Source of the DNA: Actinoplanes missouriensis 431
GTDB taxonomy: Bacteria; Actinomycetota; Actinomycetes; Mycobacteriales; Micromonosporaceae
DNA length: 64,000 bases
Direction: 5' to 3'
Assembly: GCF_000284295.1 (NCBI RefSeq)
Contig: NC_017093.1
Span: forward strand, 7,192,001-7,256,000
Shown here: piece after piece, positions 19,775 through 28,509 of the stretch
How the letters are laid out: each line of letters begins with the position of its first letter
Numbering within the stretch: the stretch's first letter is position 1
Position numbers and translations under genes: made by a program
Notes under the pieces: model-generated
Database searches by the model: none
Seen by the model: the letters and a program-made list of their open reading frames with translations, nothing else
Told to the model about the DNA's origin: nothing

Positions 19775-20398
19775 TCACGGGCGGGGGTTGAGGGCGGCGA
19801 CGGACAGGAAGCACATCGCGGTGATCGCGCCGACCGCGAGCGTGAGTGTTCCCGCCGAGCCGCCGGACATCGCCCAGCCGTCTCCCGCCAGCAACGCCGT
19901 CCCGGCAAGCGCCGCGCCGAGCGCCATGCCCTGTGATCCGTCACGCGAGTAGTGCCGCGCCAGCACGTAGCAGGCCGCGATCAGGGTGGTGAAGGTGACC
20001 GTGCCGGCTGCCATGTGCCCGATGGCGTGCCAGCTCATTGTGGACGGCACGGTGTCGGGAGTGCCGGCCGGGAAACCGCTGCCCGGATCCATCACCAGCG
20101 CCCCGGCCGCGATCATGCCGGCGCCGGCGGCCCGGATCAGCCGGGGTGACCACCGTCCTGGCAGGGCGGCGGCGCCGACGATCAGCAGCGCTCCGGCCAG
20201 CACGAAGTTGGCGATCTGGATCCAGCCGAGCGCACCGGTGCTGAGCAGGCTGAGCGGGTGCCGCATCAGGTCGAACCCGTCCCGCGTTACCACCTGAGCT
20301 ATCGAGACGGCGGCCCAGAGCGGCCCGGCGACGATCAGTGACGCAACGGTGACACGGGACGCGACAAGGGTGCTGTCGGGTGCGACGACGGTGGTCAT
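19775..20398 (-). CDS. DUF998 family membrane protein
   Basis: The 207-residue protein has six membrane helices with DGFDLMRHPLSLLSTGALGWIQIANF after TM1, and DPGSGFPAGTPDTVPSTMSWHAIGH in a later loop, both standard for DUF998. Function unknown. ATG at 20398 is supported by AAGGGGAA upstream. It is divergent from the YCII/sigma operon, and both starts sit symmetrically about a 36-bp dyad (20453-20488). Confidence 0.9.
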   Translation of the reverse strand: MTTVVAPDSTLVASRVTVASLIVAGPLWAAVSIAQVVTRDGFDLMRHPLSLLSTGALGWIQIANFVLAGALLIVGAAALPGRWSPRLIRAAGAGMIAAGALVMDPGSGFPAGTPDTVPSTMSWHAIGHMAAGTVTFTTLIAACYVLARHYSRDGSQGMALGAALAGTALLAGDGWAMSGGSAGTLTLAVGAITAMCFLSVAALNPRP

Positions 20399-20452
20399 GG
20401 TGTTCCCCTTCGATCGGTCAATCGACGCTTCTGCCCCGTCGTCGTCTGGCGT

Positions 20453-20488
20453 CATGTGACAGGTAATGCTGCAATTACCTGTCACATG
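20453..20488. promoter_or_regulatory. 36-bp dyad: two perfect 15-bp arms in a divergent promoter region
   Basis: CATGTGACAGGTAAT (20453-20467) and ATTACCTGTCACATG (20474-20488) are exact inverted repeats separated by GCTGCA. The centre is 72 bp from the DUF998 ATG and 70 bp from the YCII ATG. This is the layout of an operator controlling both directions; the cognate regulator is not in the window. Confidence 0.7.
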
Positions 20489-20540
20489 GGCCGAGCCGAC
20501 GCTGAGGCAGAACCGCACACCGATCGAACGGAGAAGCGTC

Positions 20541-20861
20541 ATGCGTTACCTGATGTTCCAGAAGGCCCAGGGCACCGAGCCGGACGCGAAGCTCTACGCC
20601 GACATGGCCGCGTTCGTCGAGGAGCTGACCGCGTCCGGCGTGCTGCTCGCCACCGGTGGGCTCGACCCGGCCGGCTTCAAGCTGACCTCGGAGGGCGACG
20701 AGATCACCGTGACCGACGGCCCGTTCACCGAGGCCAAGGAGGCGATCGGTGGCTTCGCCCTGATCGAGGTCCGGTCGCGGGAGGAGGCGATCGAGCTGGG
20801 CCGCCGGTTCCGGAAGATCGTCGGGGACGGGGAGAGCGTGGTCCACCAGGTCTTCGGATGA
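20541..20861 (+). CDS. YCII-related (DGPF) protein
   Basis: The 106-residue protein carries MRYLMFQK and the VTDGPFTEAKEAIGGFALIEV block that gives the DGPF group its name. These proteins are the regular genomic partners of ECF42 sigma factors. It has a GGAG ribosome binding site and overlaps the sigma gene by 4 bp (ATGA at 20858). Biochemical role unknown. Confidence 0.93.
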   Translation: MRYLMFQKAQGTEPDAKLYADMAAFVEELTASGVLLATGGLDPAGFKLTSEGDEITVTDGPFTEAKEAIGGFALIEVRSREEAIELGRRFRKIVGDGESVVHQVFG

Positions 20862-22711
20862 TCGACGCCGCGGCGACGGCCGGCGCTGTCTGGAAGCAGG
20901 AGTCCGCCCGGATCGTCGGCGGGCTCCTGCGGATGGTCCACGACGTCGGTCTCGCCGAGGAGTTCGCCCAGGACGCCCTGGTCGCGGCGCTCGAGCAGTG
21001 GCCGGCCGGTGGTGTGCCGGATAACCCGGGCGCGTGGCTGCTCACCATCGCGAAGCGCCGGGCCGTCGACCACCTGAGGCGCGCGGGCCGGCAGGAGGCG
21101 CTCTCCGATCAGGCGGAGCAGGCTGCCGAACCCGCCGGCGACGACGTGCTCCGGCTGATGTTCACCGCCTGTCACCCCGTACTCCCGGCGGAAGCCCGGG
21201 TGGCACTCACCTTGCGCGTGGTCGCCGGATTGAGCCCCGCCGAGATCGCCCGGGCCTTTCTCGTCGCCGAACCGGTGATCGTACGGCGGATCGCCGGCGC
21301 GAAACGCACCCTGGCCGAGGCGGGGGTGGCCTACGAACCGTCCGCGGCGCTCACGTCGGTCCTCGAAGTGGTCTACCTGATCTTCAACGAGGGCTACGCG
21401 GCGACATCCGGCGGCGACCTGATCCGCGCCGACCTCTGCCTGGAGGCGCTGCGGCTCGGGCGGCTGCTCGCCGGGCTGGCGCCGGACCATGCGGAGGCGC
21501 ACGGCCTGGTCGCGCTCATGGAGATCCAGCAGTCCCGGTCAGCGGCGCGCATCGGACCGTCCGGCGAGCCGGTCCGGCTGCACGAGCAGAACCGCGGCCG
21601 CTGGGATCAACTGTTGATCCGGCGCGGCTTCGCGGCGATGCTGCGGGCCCGGGAGGCGGGCGGGCCGCCGGGGCCGTACGTGCTGCAGGCGGCGATCGCG
21701 GTGTGCCATGCGCAGGCGCGCACCTCGGAGGAGACCGACTGGGCGCGGATCGCCGCCCTGTACGACGCGCTCGTCACGCTGCTGCCCACACCGGTGGCCC
21801 GGCTGAACCGGGCGGTCGCGGTCGGCTTCGCGCGTGGACCGCGGGCCGGGCTGACCCTGATCGACGAGTTACGGGCCGACCGCCGGCTGGCCGGCTATCA
21901 CCTGCTGCCCAGTGTCCGCGGTGACCTGCTGGAACGGCTGGGCCGCACCGCCGAGGCGCGGCACGAGCTGGAGCAGGCCGCGGCGCTGGCCGCGAACACC
22001 GCCGAACGGGACTTCCTGCTGCGTCGCGCGGCCGCCCTCGGTGAGCCGCCGGCGTCCGGGCCGCTGCTCGGCGAGGCGATCACCGCGTTCCTGGCGTCGG
22101 GGCTCGCTCCGGCGACCGCCCGAGCGTACGGTCAGACGCTGCGGCGGCTCGGTGATCGCACCCCGCTGGGCGGGCTGACCGCGGCCCGGGTGAGTGAGAT
22201 GGTCGCGCTGCACTGGGCGGACGTGATGCCGCGGAGCTGGAACCGGCATGTGGCCGCGGTGCGGTCGTTCGTCACGTGGGCGGGGGTTCCGGAACTGGCC
22301 ACCGGGCTCGAGACCCGACATGTCCCGAAGAGTCAGCGCCCGGCCGCGGTTGATCTCGCGATCGCCGCCCCGCTCCGGGAGCTGACACTGTGGACTCTAC
22401 TGAGGGAGTCACGCGCCCCGATCGGCACGGTTCTCGCCCTCGACATCGAGGATCTGGACCTGGACGGCCGGCGGACGCACAGCGGTGACGTCACGTGGCG
22501 ATCCGCCTCGGCCCGGCTGCTGACGGAACTGATCTCCGGCCGTACCCGGGGGCCGGTGTTTCTTTCCGAACGACGGCCCGGACCTGGCCGCCCACCCGCG
22601 GCGCACGACGTCTGCCCGGTCACCGGGCGCCGCCGTCTCTCCTACGAACGCGCCGAACACCTCTGCAAACGGGCCACCGGACACACGCTGGGCCGCCTCC
22701 GCCACGCTTGA
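20858..22711 (+). CDS. ECF42-like sigma factor fused to a truncated tyrosine-recombinase-like domain
   Basis: The 617-residue protein has sigma region 2 (about 10-80), region 4 (about 105-160) and the helical TPR-like extension with FNEGYAA (about 170-395) of ECF42 factors, which normally end there. Residues 402-617 instead look like an actinobacterial integrase: a SAM-like core-binding segment (ITAFLASGLAPATARAYGQTLRRLGD), a box I-like stretch (TVLALDIEDLDLDGRR), then GRTRGPVFLSERRPGPGR and a final RRLSYERAEHLCKRATGH. The protein stops at LGRLRHA: the first His of H-x-x-R is Gly, and everything after R-H, including the nucleophilic Tyr region, is absent. Recombinase activity is therefore not expected. 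The start is coupled to the YCII stop. Confidence 0.82.
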   Translation: MIDAAATAGAVWKQESARIVGGLLRMVHDVGLAEEFAQDALVAALEQWPAGGVPDNPGAWLLTIAKRRAVDHLRRAGRQEALSDQAEQAAEPAGDDVLRLMFTACHPVLPAEARVALTLRVVAGLSPAEIARAFLVAEPVIVRRIAGAKRTLAEAGVAYEPSAALTSVLEVVYLIFNEGYAATSGGDLIRADLCLEALRLGRLLAGLAPDHAEAHGLVALMEIQQSRSAARIGPSGEPVRLHEQNRGRWDQLLIRRGFAAMLRAREAGGPPGPYVLQAAIAVCHAQARTSEETDWARIAALYDALVTLLPTPVARLNRAVAVGFARGPRAGLTLIDELRADRRLAGYHLLPSVRGDLLERLGRTAEARHELEQAAALAANTAERDFLLRRAAALGEPPASGPLLGEAITAFLASGLAPATARAYGQTLRRLGDRTPLGGLTAARVSEMVALHWADVMPRSWNRHVAAVRSFVTWAGVPELATGLETRHVPKSQRPAAVDLAIAAPLRELTLWTLLRESRAPIGTVLALDIEDLDLDGRRTHSGDVTWRSASARLLTELISGRTRGPVFLSERRPGPGRPPAAHDVCPVTGRRRLSYERAEHLCKRATGHTLGRLRHA

Positions 22712-22745
22712 TGAACGCGACGGAGACGGCCCTGTGCAGTACGGA

Positions 22746-23516
22746 TCAGGCGGTGCGACGCCGGCGGGTCCAGGAGAAACCGATCAGCCCGGCGATCGCG
22801 GCAAGCACACCGCCGCTGACCGTCCACACCCAGCGCGACGAGAACTCCGGCACCCAGTCCGCGGAGAACGTGGCAGGCTCCGCCGACGGCGACGCCACCG
22901 GAGCAGCCGTCAGCACCTCGCCCGGCCGGTTGTTCGGCACCAGCGGCGCCTCCAGCTCGCCCTGATCCGCACCGGTGTCACCCTTCGGCGCGGTGAGCGT
23001 CAGGTCGACCTCGATCGGCAGGCCGAGATCCTGCTCCGGCAGATCGGTGCTGGAGAGCCGCACGTAGTAGGTGCCCGGCAGCGGGTCACCGTCCCACGGC
23101 TCGGCCCAGCTCCGCACCTGCCGCAACTGGCAACCGAGCGTCACCGCGGTCGCGCCGGTGTCCGCGACCGGGCTCTGCTCGCCGGCCACACAGGCCTGTC
23201 GCCGCCGCAACCCGTCGAACACCTCCACGGTCCACGACTGCGCGCCGGTCCGGCCCTTCCCGGGCAGCGCGACGGTCGCGGCAAGCGTGGGGTTCTCCCC
23301 CGCGGAGGCGCTGAACGACCAGTAGAGGTAGTCACCGGTCACCGCGTCCACCTTCACCGGCTGCTGCGGGGAGATCCCGACCGCGGTGAGGAACGAGGTG
23401 CCGGCGCTGCTGACGTTCGGGGCGGGTGAGGGGTCGGCGGCGAGAGCTGGTGACGCGGCCAGGAGCGGGGCGATCGCAGCGGATGCGATCGCCGCGGATG
23501 CGTGGAAGCGACGCAT
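22746..23516 (-). CDS. Secreted, C-terminally anchored protein paired with a vWA protein
   Basis: The 256-residue protein has a signal peptide ending LAASPALA, an extracellular beta-rich domain with two Cys pairs, a short linker, and a C-terminal membrane helix followed by RRRRTA. No enzymatic motif is visible. Only 1 bp separates it from the vWA gene upstream, whose product has the same topology, so the two probably form one surface complex. Convergent with the sigma-fusion gene. Confidence 0.7.
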   Translation of the reverse strand: MRRFHASAAIASAAIAPLLAASPALAADPSPAPNVSSAGTSFLTAVGISPQQPVKVDAVTGDYLYWSFSASAGENPTLAATVALPGKGRTGAQSWTVEVFDGLRRRQACVAGEQSPVADTGATAVTLGCQLRQVRSWAEPWDGDPLPGTYYVRLSSTDLPEQDLGLPIEVDLTLTAPKGDTGADQGELEAPLVPNNRPGEVLTAAPVASPSAEPATFSADWVPEFSSRWVWTVSGGVLAAIAGLIGFSWTRRRRTA

Positions 23517-23517
23517 G

Positions 23518-24777
23518 TCAGTTCTCCCTCCAGGTGGCGACCCACCAGCGGGTCAGCCAGCCGGCGAGCACACCGGCGATGAGGCCCGCGACGGCGAGCA
23601 CGAAGAGCAGCAGCAAGCCACGGCCCAGTCCGGGCGCGTCCGGCGTCTGGGAGGCGTCGACCAGGTCGATGCTGAGTTCCAGCGGCATGCCGGGGGCGCC
23701 GGCGGCGGTACGGGAGGCGAAGGAGTTGCTCACGACGAGGCAGACGCCCTCCGGCTTTTCCGAGATTTCGGATTCCTGTGTGCTTCCCGACCAGCGCAGA
23801 CCTGTGGACAGGACGTCAGCCCGGCCACTGCCCGCATCCACCCCGCGCACCAGCTCCCGGCCGTTCTCGGTGGCAGCCTTGAGCAGCACCCCGTAGTCAC
23901 GGTTCAGCTCACGGTCCAGGGCGATGCTCACCGAGGCGCGCAGCTCCTGACCCGGCTGGACGGCGACCCGGTAGTACCGGTGCTCCCCGATCAGCTCGCG
24001 GTCGGTGTAGACGCCGGCGGCCAGCATCGGGGCCTTCGTGCAGTCCTCGGCGCCGGCCACGGTCGCCGGCTGCACCGGCGGCGGCTGCGCGGCGCGGTCC
24101 ACGAGCTGCTGGATCCGGTCGGTCAGCTCCTCCTCGCTCTGCGCGGCGGCGTAGGTTCCGCCGGTCGCGGTCGAGATGCAGACCAGCTGCTTGCGGGTCT
24201 TCTCGTCCGGGGTCAGGCCGAGCGTGTCGACGACCAGGCTGGTCCCCTGCGCGGCCAGCTCACGCGCGACGGTGCACGGGTCCGGCGGCGTGCACGTGTC
24301 CTCGCCGTCGGTGATCAGCACGATCCGCCGCACCGAGCCGGTGTCACCCAGATCCTCGGCCGCCTTCCGCAGCGCGAGCCCGATCGGCGTGAACCCGGTC
24401 GGCTTCAGCGTGGCGATGGCATTCTTGGCGGCGACCCGGTTGACCGGCCCGACCTCGACGATCTGCTGGGTGTCCTTGCAACCCACCTTCTTGTTCTCGC
24501 CGCCGTAGGTCGCGCCGAGCACCCGGATGCCGAGCTGCGTGGTTTCCGGCAGCGCGTCGACCACGTCATTGAAGGCCTGCTTCGCCACCGAGATCCGGGT
24601 CGCCCCGTCGATGTCCGCGGCCCGCATCGACCCACTGACGTCGAGCACCAGCTCGACCCGGGGAGGCTCGACCCGGGTCTCCGGCACTTCGTCAGCTCGG
24701 GCGGGCGAGGCCCCCAGCGCCACATTCGCGGCGATCAATCCTATTGCTGCCACAAAGGACAGTTTCCTGTGGATCAC
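23518..24777 (-). CDS. Secreted vWA-domain protein with C-terminal anchor
   Basis: The 419-residue protein has a signal peptide (cleavage after PARA), a vWA domain (about 38-210) with the MIDAS motif DVSGSM, a matching TDGEDTC segment with Cys residues, a second beta-rich domain (to about 370), and a C-terminal membrane helix. The start is GTG at 24777. It belongs with the downstream secreted partner (1-bp gap) and lies beside the MoxR/Bat-like operon, but 683 bp of repeat-rich spacer separates them. Confidence 0.85.
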   Translation of the reverse strand: MIHRKLSFVAAIGLIAANVALGASPARADEVPETRVEPPRVELVLDVSGSMRAADIDGATRISVAKQAFNDVVDALPETTQLGIRVLGATYGGENKKVGCKDTQQIVEVGPVNRVAAKNAIATLKPTGFTPIGLALRKAAEDLGDTGSVRRIVLITDGEDTCTPPDPCTVARELAAQGTSLVVDTLGLTPDEKTRKQLVCISTATGGTYAAAQSEEELTDRIQQLVDRAAQPPPVQPATVAGAEDCTKAPMLAAGVYTDRELIGEHRYYRVAVQPGQELRASVSIALDRELNRDYGVLLKAATENGRELVRGVDAGSGRADVLSTGLRWSGSTQESEISEKPEGVCLVVSNSFASRTAAGAPGMPLELSIDLVDASQTPDAPGLGRGLLLLFVLAVAGLIAGVLAGWLTRWWVATWREN

Positions 24778-25460
24778 GCGGCAAGATCATAAACACCACC
24801 CCATCGTGTACGGGTAACCGCCCTCCCCACCCTGTGACCCCGCGCCTGTGGATTTCCGGTTAGCGCCGCACCCCGACTCCCACACAGCCGTGGCACCCAC
24901 CGTGCGTGGAGATTCCGGGCACTCTCCGCACCCCTTCCCATGGCATCTGGCGCAGTTCATGTCCCGATACGTGAGTCACGTGATAGTCGCGCGGTCGGCC
25001 GCCCGTCCGCCCATCCGCCCATCCGCCCATCCGCCCGTGAATCGTGGAAATCCGCGCGCCGGCTGGCGCTGAGCGTCGTCCCACCGCCCCCTGAACAACA
25101 CTGAAAGCCAGCCGGCCGCCGTGAGCCAGCTCCCAGTGCTGTCCCGAGACGCTCCGAACAGCACTACGCACCAGCCGGACCAGCTGGCACTCAGCGCGGC
25201 AGCACTACGCACCAGCCGGACCAGCCGGCGGTCAGTGCTGATCCGGCGTGGGGACTTGGGGCACCCTCCGCGCTCCGCGCCGCAACTTCACACGCAGCCG
25301 CACGCCCGGAGCGTGGGGAAAACGCCTTGTCCGGTCCTGGGCCGCAGGCCCGTCCACGTGAGGTCTGCGGCCCAGGACCGAGGGCTGGTGGGCCGGCGGG
25401 ACCGGTGAGGGCTCGCCGGGACGCCGGGGCCGGCGGCGGGAAGCGCCGGCGGAACGGACG
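24778..25460. other. Repeat-rich spacer without a recognisable gene
   Basis: No frame in either direction has a credible start, length or protein character. The spacer holds an octamer run (CCGCCCAT, three copies, about 25007-25038) and a 26-bp direct repeat. It is the leader of the vWA pair and the tail of the Bat-like operon. Confidence 0.6.
25159..25225. repeat. 26-bp direct repeat, two copies
   Basis: The same 26 bases, beginning CAGCACTACGCACCAGCC and ending GGACCAGC, occur at 25159-25184 and 25200-25225, a period of 41 bp. Confidence 0.85.
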
Positions 25461-26675
25461 TCAGTCGCCGGGAGGGGCGGGACGGCTCGGGTGCGGTCGG
25501 GTGGGTGTCGCCCGTACCACGGTGGGTGTCGCCTGGACCAGGGTGGGTGTCGCCTGGACCAGGGTGGGTGTCGCCCGTACCCTCGAAGGTCCTCTGTTCC
25601 ACCAGAGGGACAGGCCGGCGCCGCTGGTGACCAGCAGGAATCCGACAAGCATGAACCAGACGGAGATCTCCACGTTCTGCTTGGTGAGGCCGAACTCGCG
25701 GGGCAGGTCGGCGAGCACGTCGGTGAGCTGCTCGGCGTCCTCGGCCTTGAAGTAGCGGCCGCCGGTGAGGTCGGCGACCTGGGTCAGCGCCTCCTCGTCG
25801 ATCTCGCGGGCGCCGCCTCGGCCGGCGCCGAAACCGCCGCCGCCGAAGCCGCTGCCGCTTCCGTTGCCGCCGCCTCCGAAACCGTTGCCGCCGAACGGCC
25901 CGGCGCCGCTCACCTGGTCGGCGGTGCAGACCAGTTGCTGCGGGTCGGTGGTGCCGAAACCGATCGTGTAGACGCGCAGGCGGCGGGCGGCGGCTTCCTG
26001 GGCCGCGGTGATCGGATCGACGCCCGTCGTGTTGGAGCCGTCGGTGAGGACCACGATGGTGTCCGGCTCGTAGTCCTGTGGCTGCGGGGAGGGGGCGATG
26101 TCACCGAGGTCGACGCCGGTGGCCGCCACGTCCGGGTTGATCTCGGCGATCGCGTCGACGGACGTGAGGATGGCCTGGCCGATCGCGGTGCCACGGGCTG
26201 TCTTGAGGGTATCGATCGCGTCGAGCAGGGACTGCTTGTCGGTGGTCGGGGCGACCAGCAGGCCGGCGATGCCGGAGAAGGCGACCAGCCCGATCTTGGT
26301 TTCGCCCTCCTGGGTCTCGACGAAGCCGCGGGCCGCGTCGGTGGCGACGGCGAGCCGGTTGGGGGCGATGTCGGTGTTGCACATCGAGCCGGAGACGTCG
26401 ATGGCCAGCAGGATCGTGGTGTCGTTCGACGGCACGGCGATGGACGCCTGCGGCCGGGCGACCGCGCCTGCCAGCGCGAGCAGGCCGGCGAGGAAGAGGT
26501 AGACCGGGATCCGGCGGCGCCACGCGGTCCGGCCGGGCAGCGCGGCGCGGATCAGCGCGACGCTGGAGACGGTGATCGCGGTTCGTTTCCGGCGCCGGTT
26601 CAGCCACCACCGGACGGCGAGCAGCAACGGCACGACTCCGAGCGCGAGCAGTGCCCACGGCCAGCTCAGCGACAT
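25461..26675 (-). CDS. BatA-like vWA membrane protein
   Basis: The 404-residue protein has two N-terminal membrane helices, a vWA domain with MIDAS DVSGSM (about residue 92) and the TDGSNTTGVDP loop, a Gly-rich insert (about 250-285), a third membrane helix (about 335-355) and a repetitive tail. The order helix-helix-vWA-helix is that of Bacteroides BatA/BatB aerotolerance proteins. It is the last gene of an operon in which each start overlaps the previous stop. The tail is built of RATPTLVQATPT units encoded by a minisatellite (about 25497-25590). Confidence 0.87.
   Translation of the reverse strand: MSLSWPWALLALGVVPLLLAVRWWLNRRRKRTAITVSSVALIRAALPGRTAWRRRIPVYLFLAGLLALAGAVARPQASIAVPSNDTTILLAIDVSGSMCNTDIAPNRLAVATDAARGFVETQEGETKIGLVAFSGIAGLLVAPTTDKQSLLDAIDTLKTARGTAIGQAILTSVDAIAEINPDVAATGVDLGDIAPSPQPQDYEPDTIVVLTDGSNTTGVDPITAAQEAAARRLRVYTIGFGTTDPQQLVCTADQVSGAGPFGGNGFGGGGNGSGSGFGGGGFGAGRGGAREIDEEALTQVADLTGGRYFKAEDAEQLTDVLADLPREFGLTKQNVEISVWFMLVGFLLVTSGAGLSLWWNRGPSRVRATPTLVQATPTLVQATPTVVRATPTRPHPSRPAPPGD
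25497..25590. repeat. Minisatellite in the 3' end of the BatA-like gene
   Basis: A unit of about 21 bp, GTGGGTGTCGCCTGGACCAG and variants, recurs four times. In the coding strand it gives ATPTLVQ/ATPTVVR repeats in the cytoplasmic tail. Copy number is likely to vary between strains. Confidence 0.75.
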
Positions 26676-27631
26676 CAGACGATCCTTCCGTGCCAGCGGG
26701 TGCTCAGCAGGCCGCCGAGGGTCAGCAGGAGCAGGGCCGCCGCGGCGAACGGCGCGGTCAGCTCGAGCGGCTCCTTCTGCGTGGTCAGCCGCAGGTCGAT
26801 CGACCTGGTGGTGTCGGCGAGCGCGGCGGCGTCACCTGCCGCGTGGTACGTGCCGCCGGTGACCTGGGCGATCGAGGTGAGCAGCGACTCGTCGAGCGCG
26901 GTGCCGAGCTGAAAGCCGTCCACCTCGACGGTGCCGCCCTGCGCGGTGCCGACACCCACGGTCTGGATGTGCACCCCGGCGGCGGCCGCGAGCTCGGCGG
27001 CGGCCTGCACGTCCGGCCCGCCGGTCTCCTCGCCGTCGGAGAAGACCACGATCGTCGCCGACGGCCAGTATCCGAGATCCGTTGCGGCCGGCGCGTCCAC
27101 CGACACCGGCTTGCCGGTGATCGTGCTGAGGCCGACCAGGATGGCCTGGCCCAGCGACGTGCCGCCGCTCGCCTTGACCCGCTGGATGGCGGCGACCGCG
27201 GCCGCGTGGTCGTCCGTCGGCTCCTGGGTGAGCAGCGCCTGGTCGCCGAAGACCAGCACGCCGACGTCCACCGTGTCCGGCTGCCCCTCGACGAATCCGG
27301 CGGCAGCGGCCTGCGCGGCGCCGAGCCGGCTCGGCGCGACGTCGGTGGCGGACATGCTGTTGGAGATGTCGAAGGCGAGCAGCACGGTCCCGGAGACCCT
27401 CGGCACCGACACCTCGGCCTGCGGGCGGGCCAGCCCGACCAGCATGATCGGCAGCGCGGCGAGCAGCAGCGCGTAGGGCAGGTGCCGCCGCACACCGCCG
27501 CCGACCATCGTGCCGAAGCCTGCCGCGGCGAGGGCGGCGGCGCGGCGGCGCTGCACCATCAGGTACGCGTAGATCGCCGCCCCGGTCACCACCACGGCGA
27601 CCACCAGCAGCAGCGGGTAGAGGAAGCTCAT
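26675..27631 (-). CDS. BatB-like vWA membrane protein
   Basis: The 318-residue protein has a helix at 5-27, a second at about 55-72, a vWA domain with MIDAS DISNSM (about residue 89), a SDGEETGG loop, and a C-terminal helix (about 288-308). It is a paralogue of the downstream vWA gene. Both ends overlap neighbouring genes by ATGA, indicating tight coupling with DUF58 and BatA-like products. Confidence 0.87.
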   Translation of the reverse strand: MSFLYPLLLVVAVVVTGAAIYAYLMVQRRRAAALAAAGFGTMVGGGVRRHLPYALLLAALPIMLVGLARPQAEVSVPRVSGTVLLAFDISNSMSATDVAPSRLGAAQAAAAGFVEGQPDTVDVGVLVFGDQALLTQEPTDDHAAAVAAIQRVKASGGTSLGQAILVGLSTITGKPVSVDAPAATDLGYWPSATIVVFSDGEETGGPDVQAAAELAAAAGVHIQTVGVGTAQGGTVEVDGFQLGTALDESLLTSIAQVTGGTYHAAGDAAALADTTRSIDLRLTTQKEPLELTAPFAAAALLLLTLGGLLSTRWHGRIV

Positions 27632-28506
27632 CGCCCGGACCGCCTGACCATGTCGATCAGCACGGCGAGCAGGTCCTGGTCGGTGGTGACCCGGTGCGGG
27701 TTCACCCCGGCCCGGCGCATGCCCTCGGCGAGGGCCTGCTCGCGCGCGCCGACCTGCTCGGCGAGCCGGCCACGCAGCAGCGGATCACTGGTGTCGACGA
27801 GGACCTGCTCGCCGGTCTCGGCGTCCTCGACGAGCACCAGACCGAGATCGGGCAGCTCCAGCTCGGCCGGGTCGACGATGCGGATCACCACGACCTCGTG
27901 CCGGTGGGTGAGCATCGCGAGGGACCGCTCCCAGCCGGGATCGCCGATGAAGTCGGACATCACGAAGACCAGGCTGCGCCGCCGCGATGTGGTGGTCGCG
28001 GCCAGTCTCAGCATTTCGGACAGATCAGTTGTCGCACCGATTTTTCGGGTTTGCTGCCGGCTCGTCAGCTCGCGCGCCAGCCGCAGAATCTGATCACGCC
28101 CACCTCTGGGCGGAACAACCTTTTTGTCAAGATTGTCGAACAGGATCGCGCCCACCCTGTTACCGCCCTGCGCGACCAGCCGGGCCAGGCTGACCGCCAG
28201 CTCGGCGGCGATCGACGACTTGCCGTCGTGGCCGCCGAACCGCATCGAGGCGGACCTGTCGATGACGAACCACGCGGTCATCTCACGGTCCTCGGTGTAC
28301 TGCCGGATGTGCGGCTCGTCGGTCCGCGCCGTGACGTTCCAGTCGATGTGCCGGACGTCGTCCTCCGGCGTGTACGCCCGCAGGTCGGTGAAGTCGAGTC
28401 CGGTGCCGTGCCACACCGTGCGGTACGCGCCCTGCAGACGCCCGTCCAGGCGACGCCCCAGTTTCCACTCGAGGCGCCGCAGCAGCCGATCAGGGGCGGT
28501 GACCAT
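27628..28506 (-). CDS. DUF58 domain protein
   Basis: The 292-residue soluble protein carries the DUF58 hallmark GLDFTDLRAYTPEDDVRHIDWNVTARTDEPHIRQYTED, then a degenerate vWA fold (DRSASMRFG). DUF58 proteins are standard partners of MoxR ATPases and vWA proteins. It lies 3 bp after the MoxR gene and overlaps the next vWA gene. Confidence 0.92.
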   Translation of the reverse strand: MVTAPDRLLRRLEWKLGRRLDGRLQGAYRTVWHGTGLDFTDLRAYTPEDDVRHIDWNVTARTDEPHIRQYTEDREMTAWFVIDRSASMRFGGHDGKSSIAAELAVSLARLVAQGGNRVGAILFDNLDKKVVPPRGGRDQILRLARELTSRQQTRKIGATTDLSEMLRLAATTTSRRRSLVFVMSDFIGDPGWERSLAMLTHRHEVVVIRIVDPAELELPDLGLVLVEDAETGEQVLVDTSDPLLRGRLAEQVGAREQALAEGMRRAGVNPHRVTTDQDLLAVLIDMVRRSGR

Positions 28507-28509
28507 ACC

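Noticed and set aside
19620..19952. Plus-strand open frame with LNTSDGPG repeats, and its minus-strand counterpart with PVARVEPG repeats
   Set aside because: Both are products of the 24-bp DNA repeat, whose length is a multiple of three; the plus frame also overlaps the DUF998 coding region antisense.
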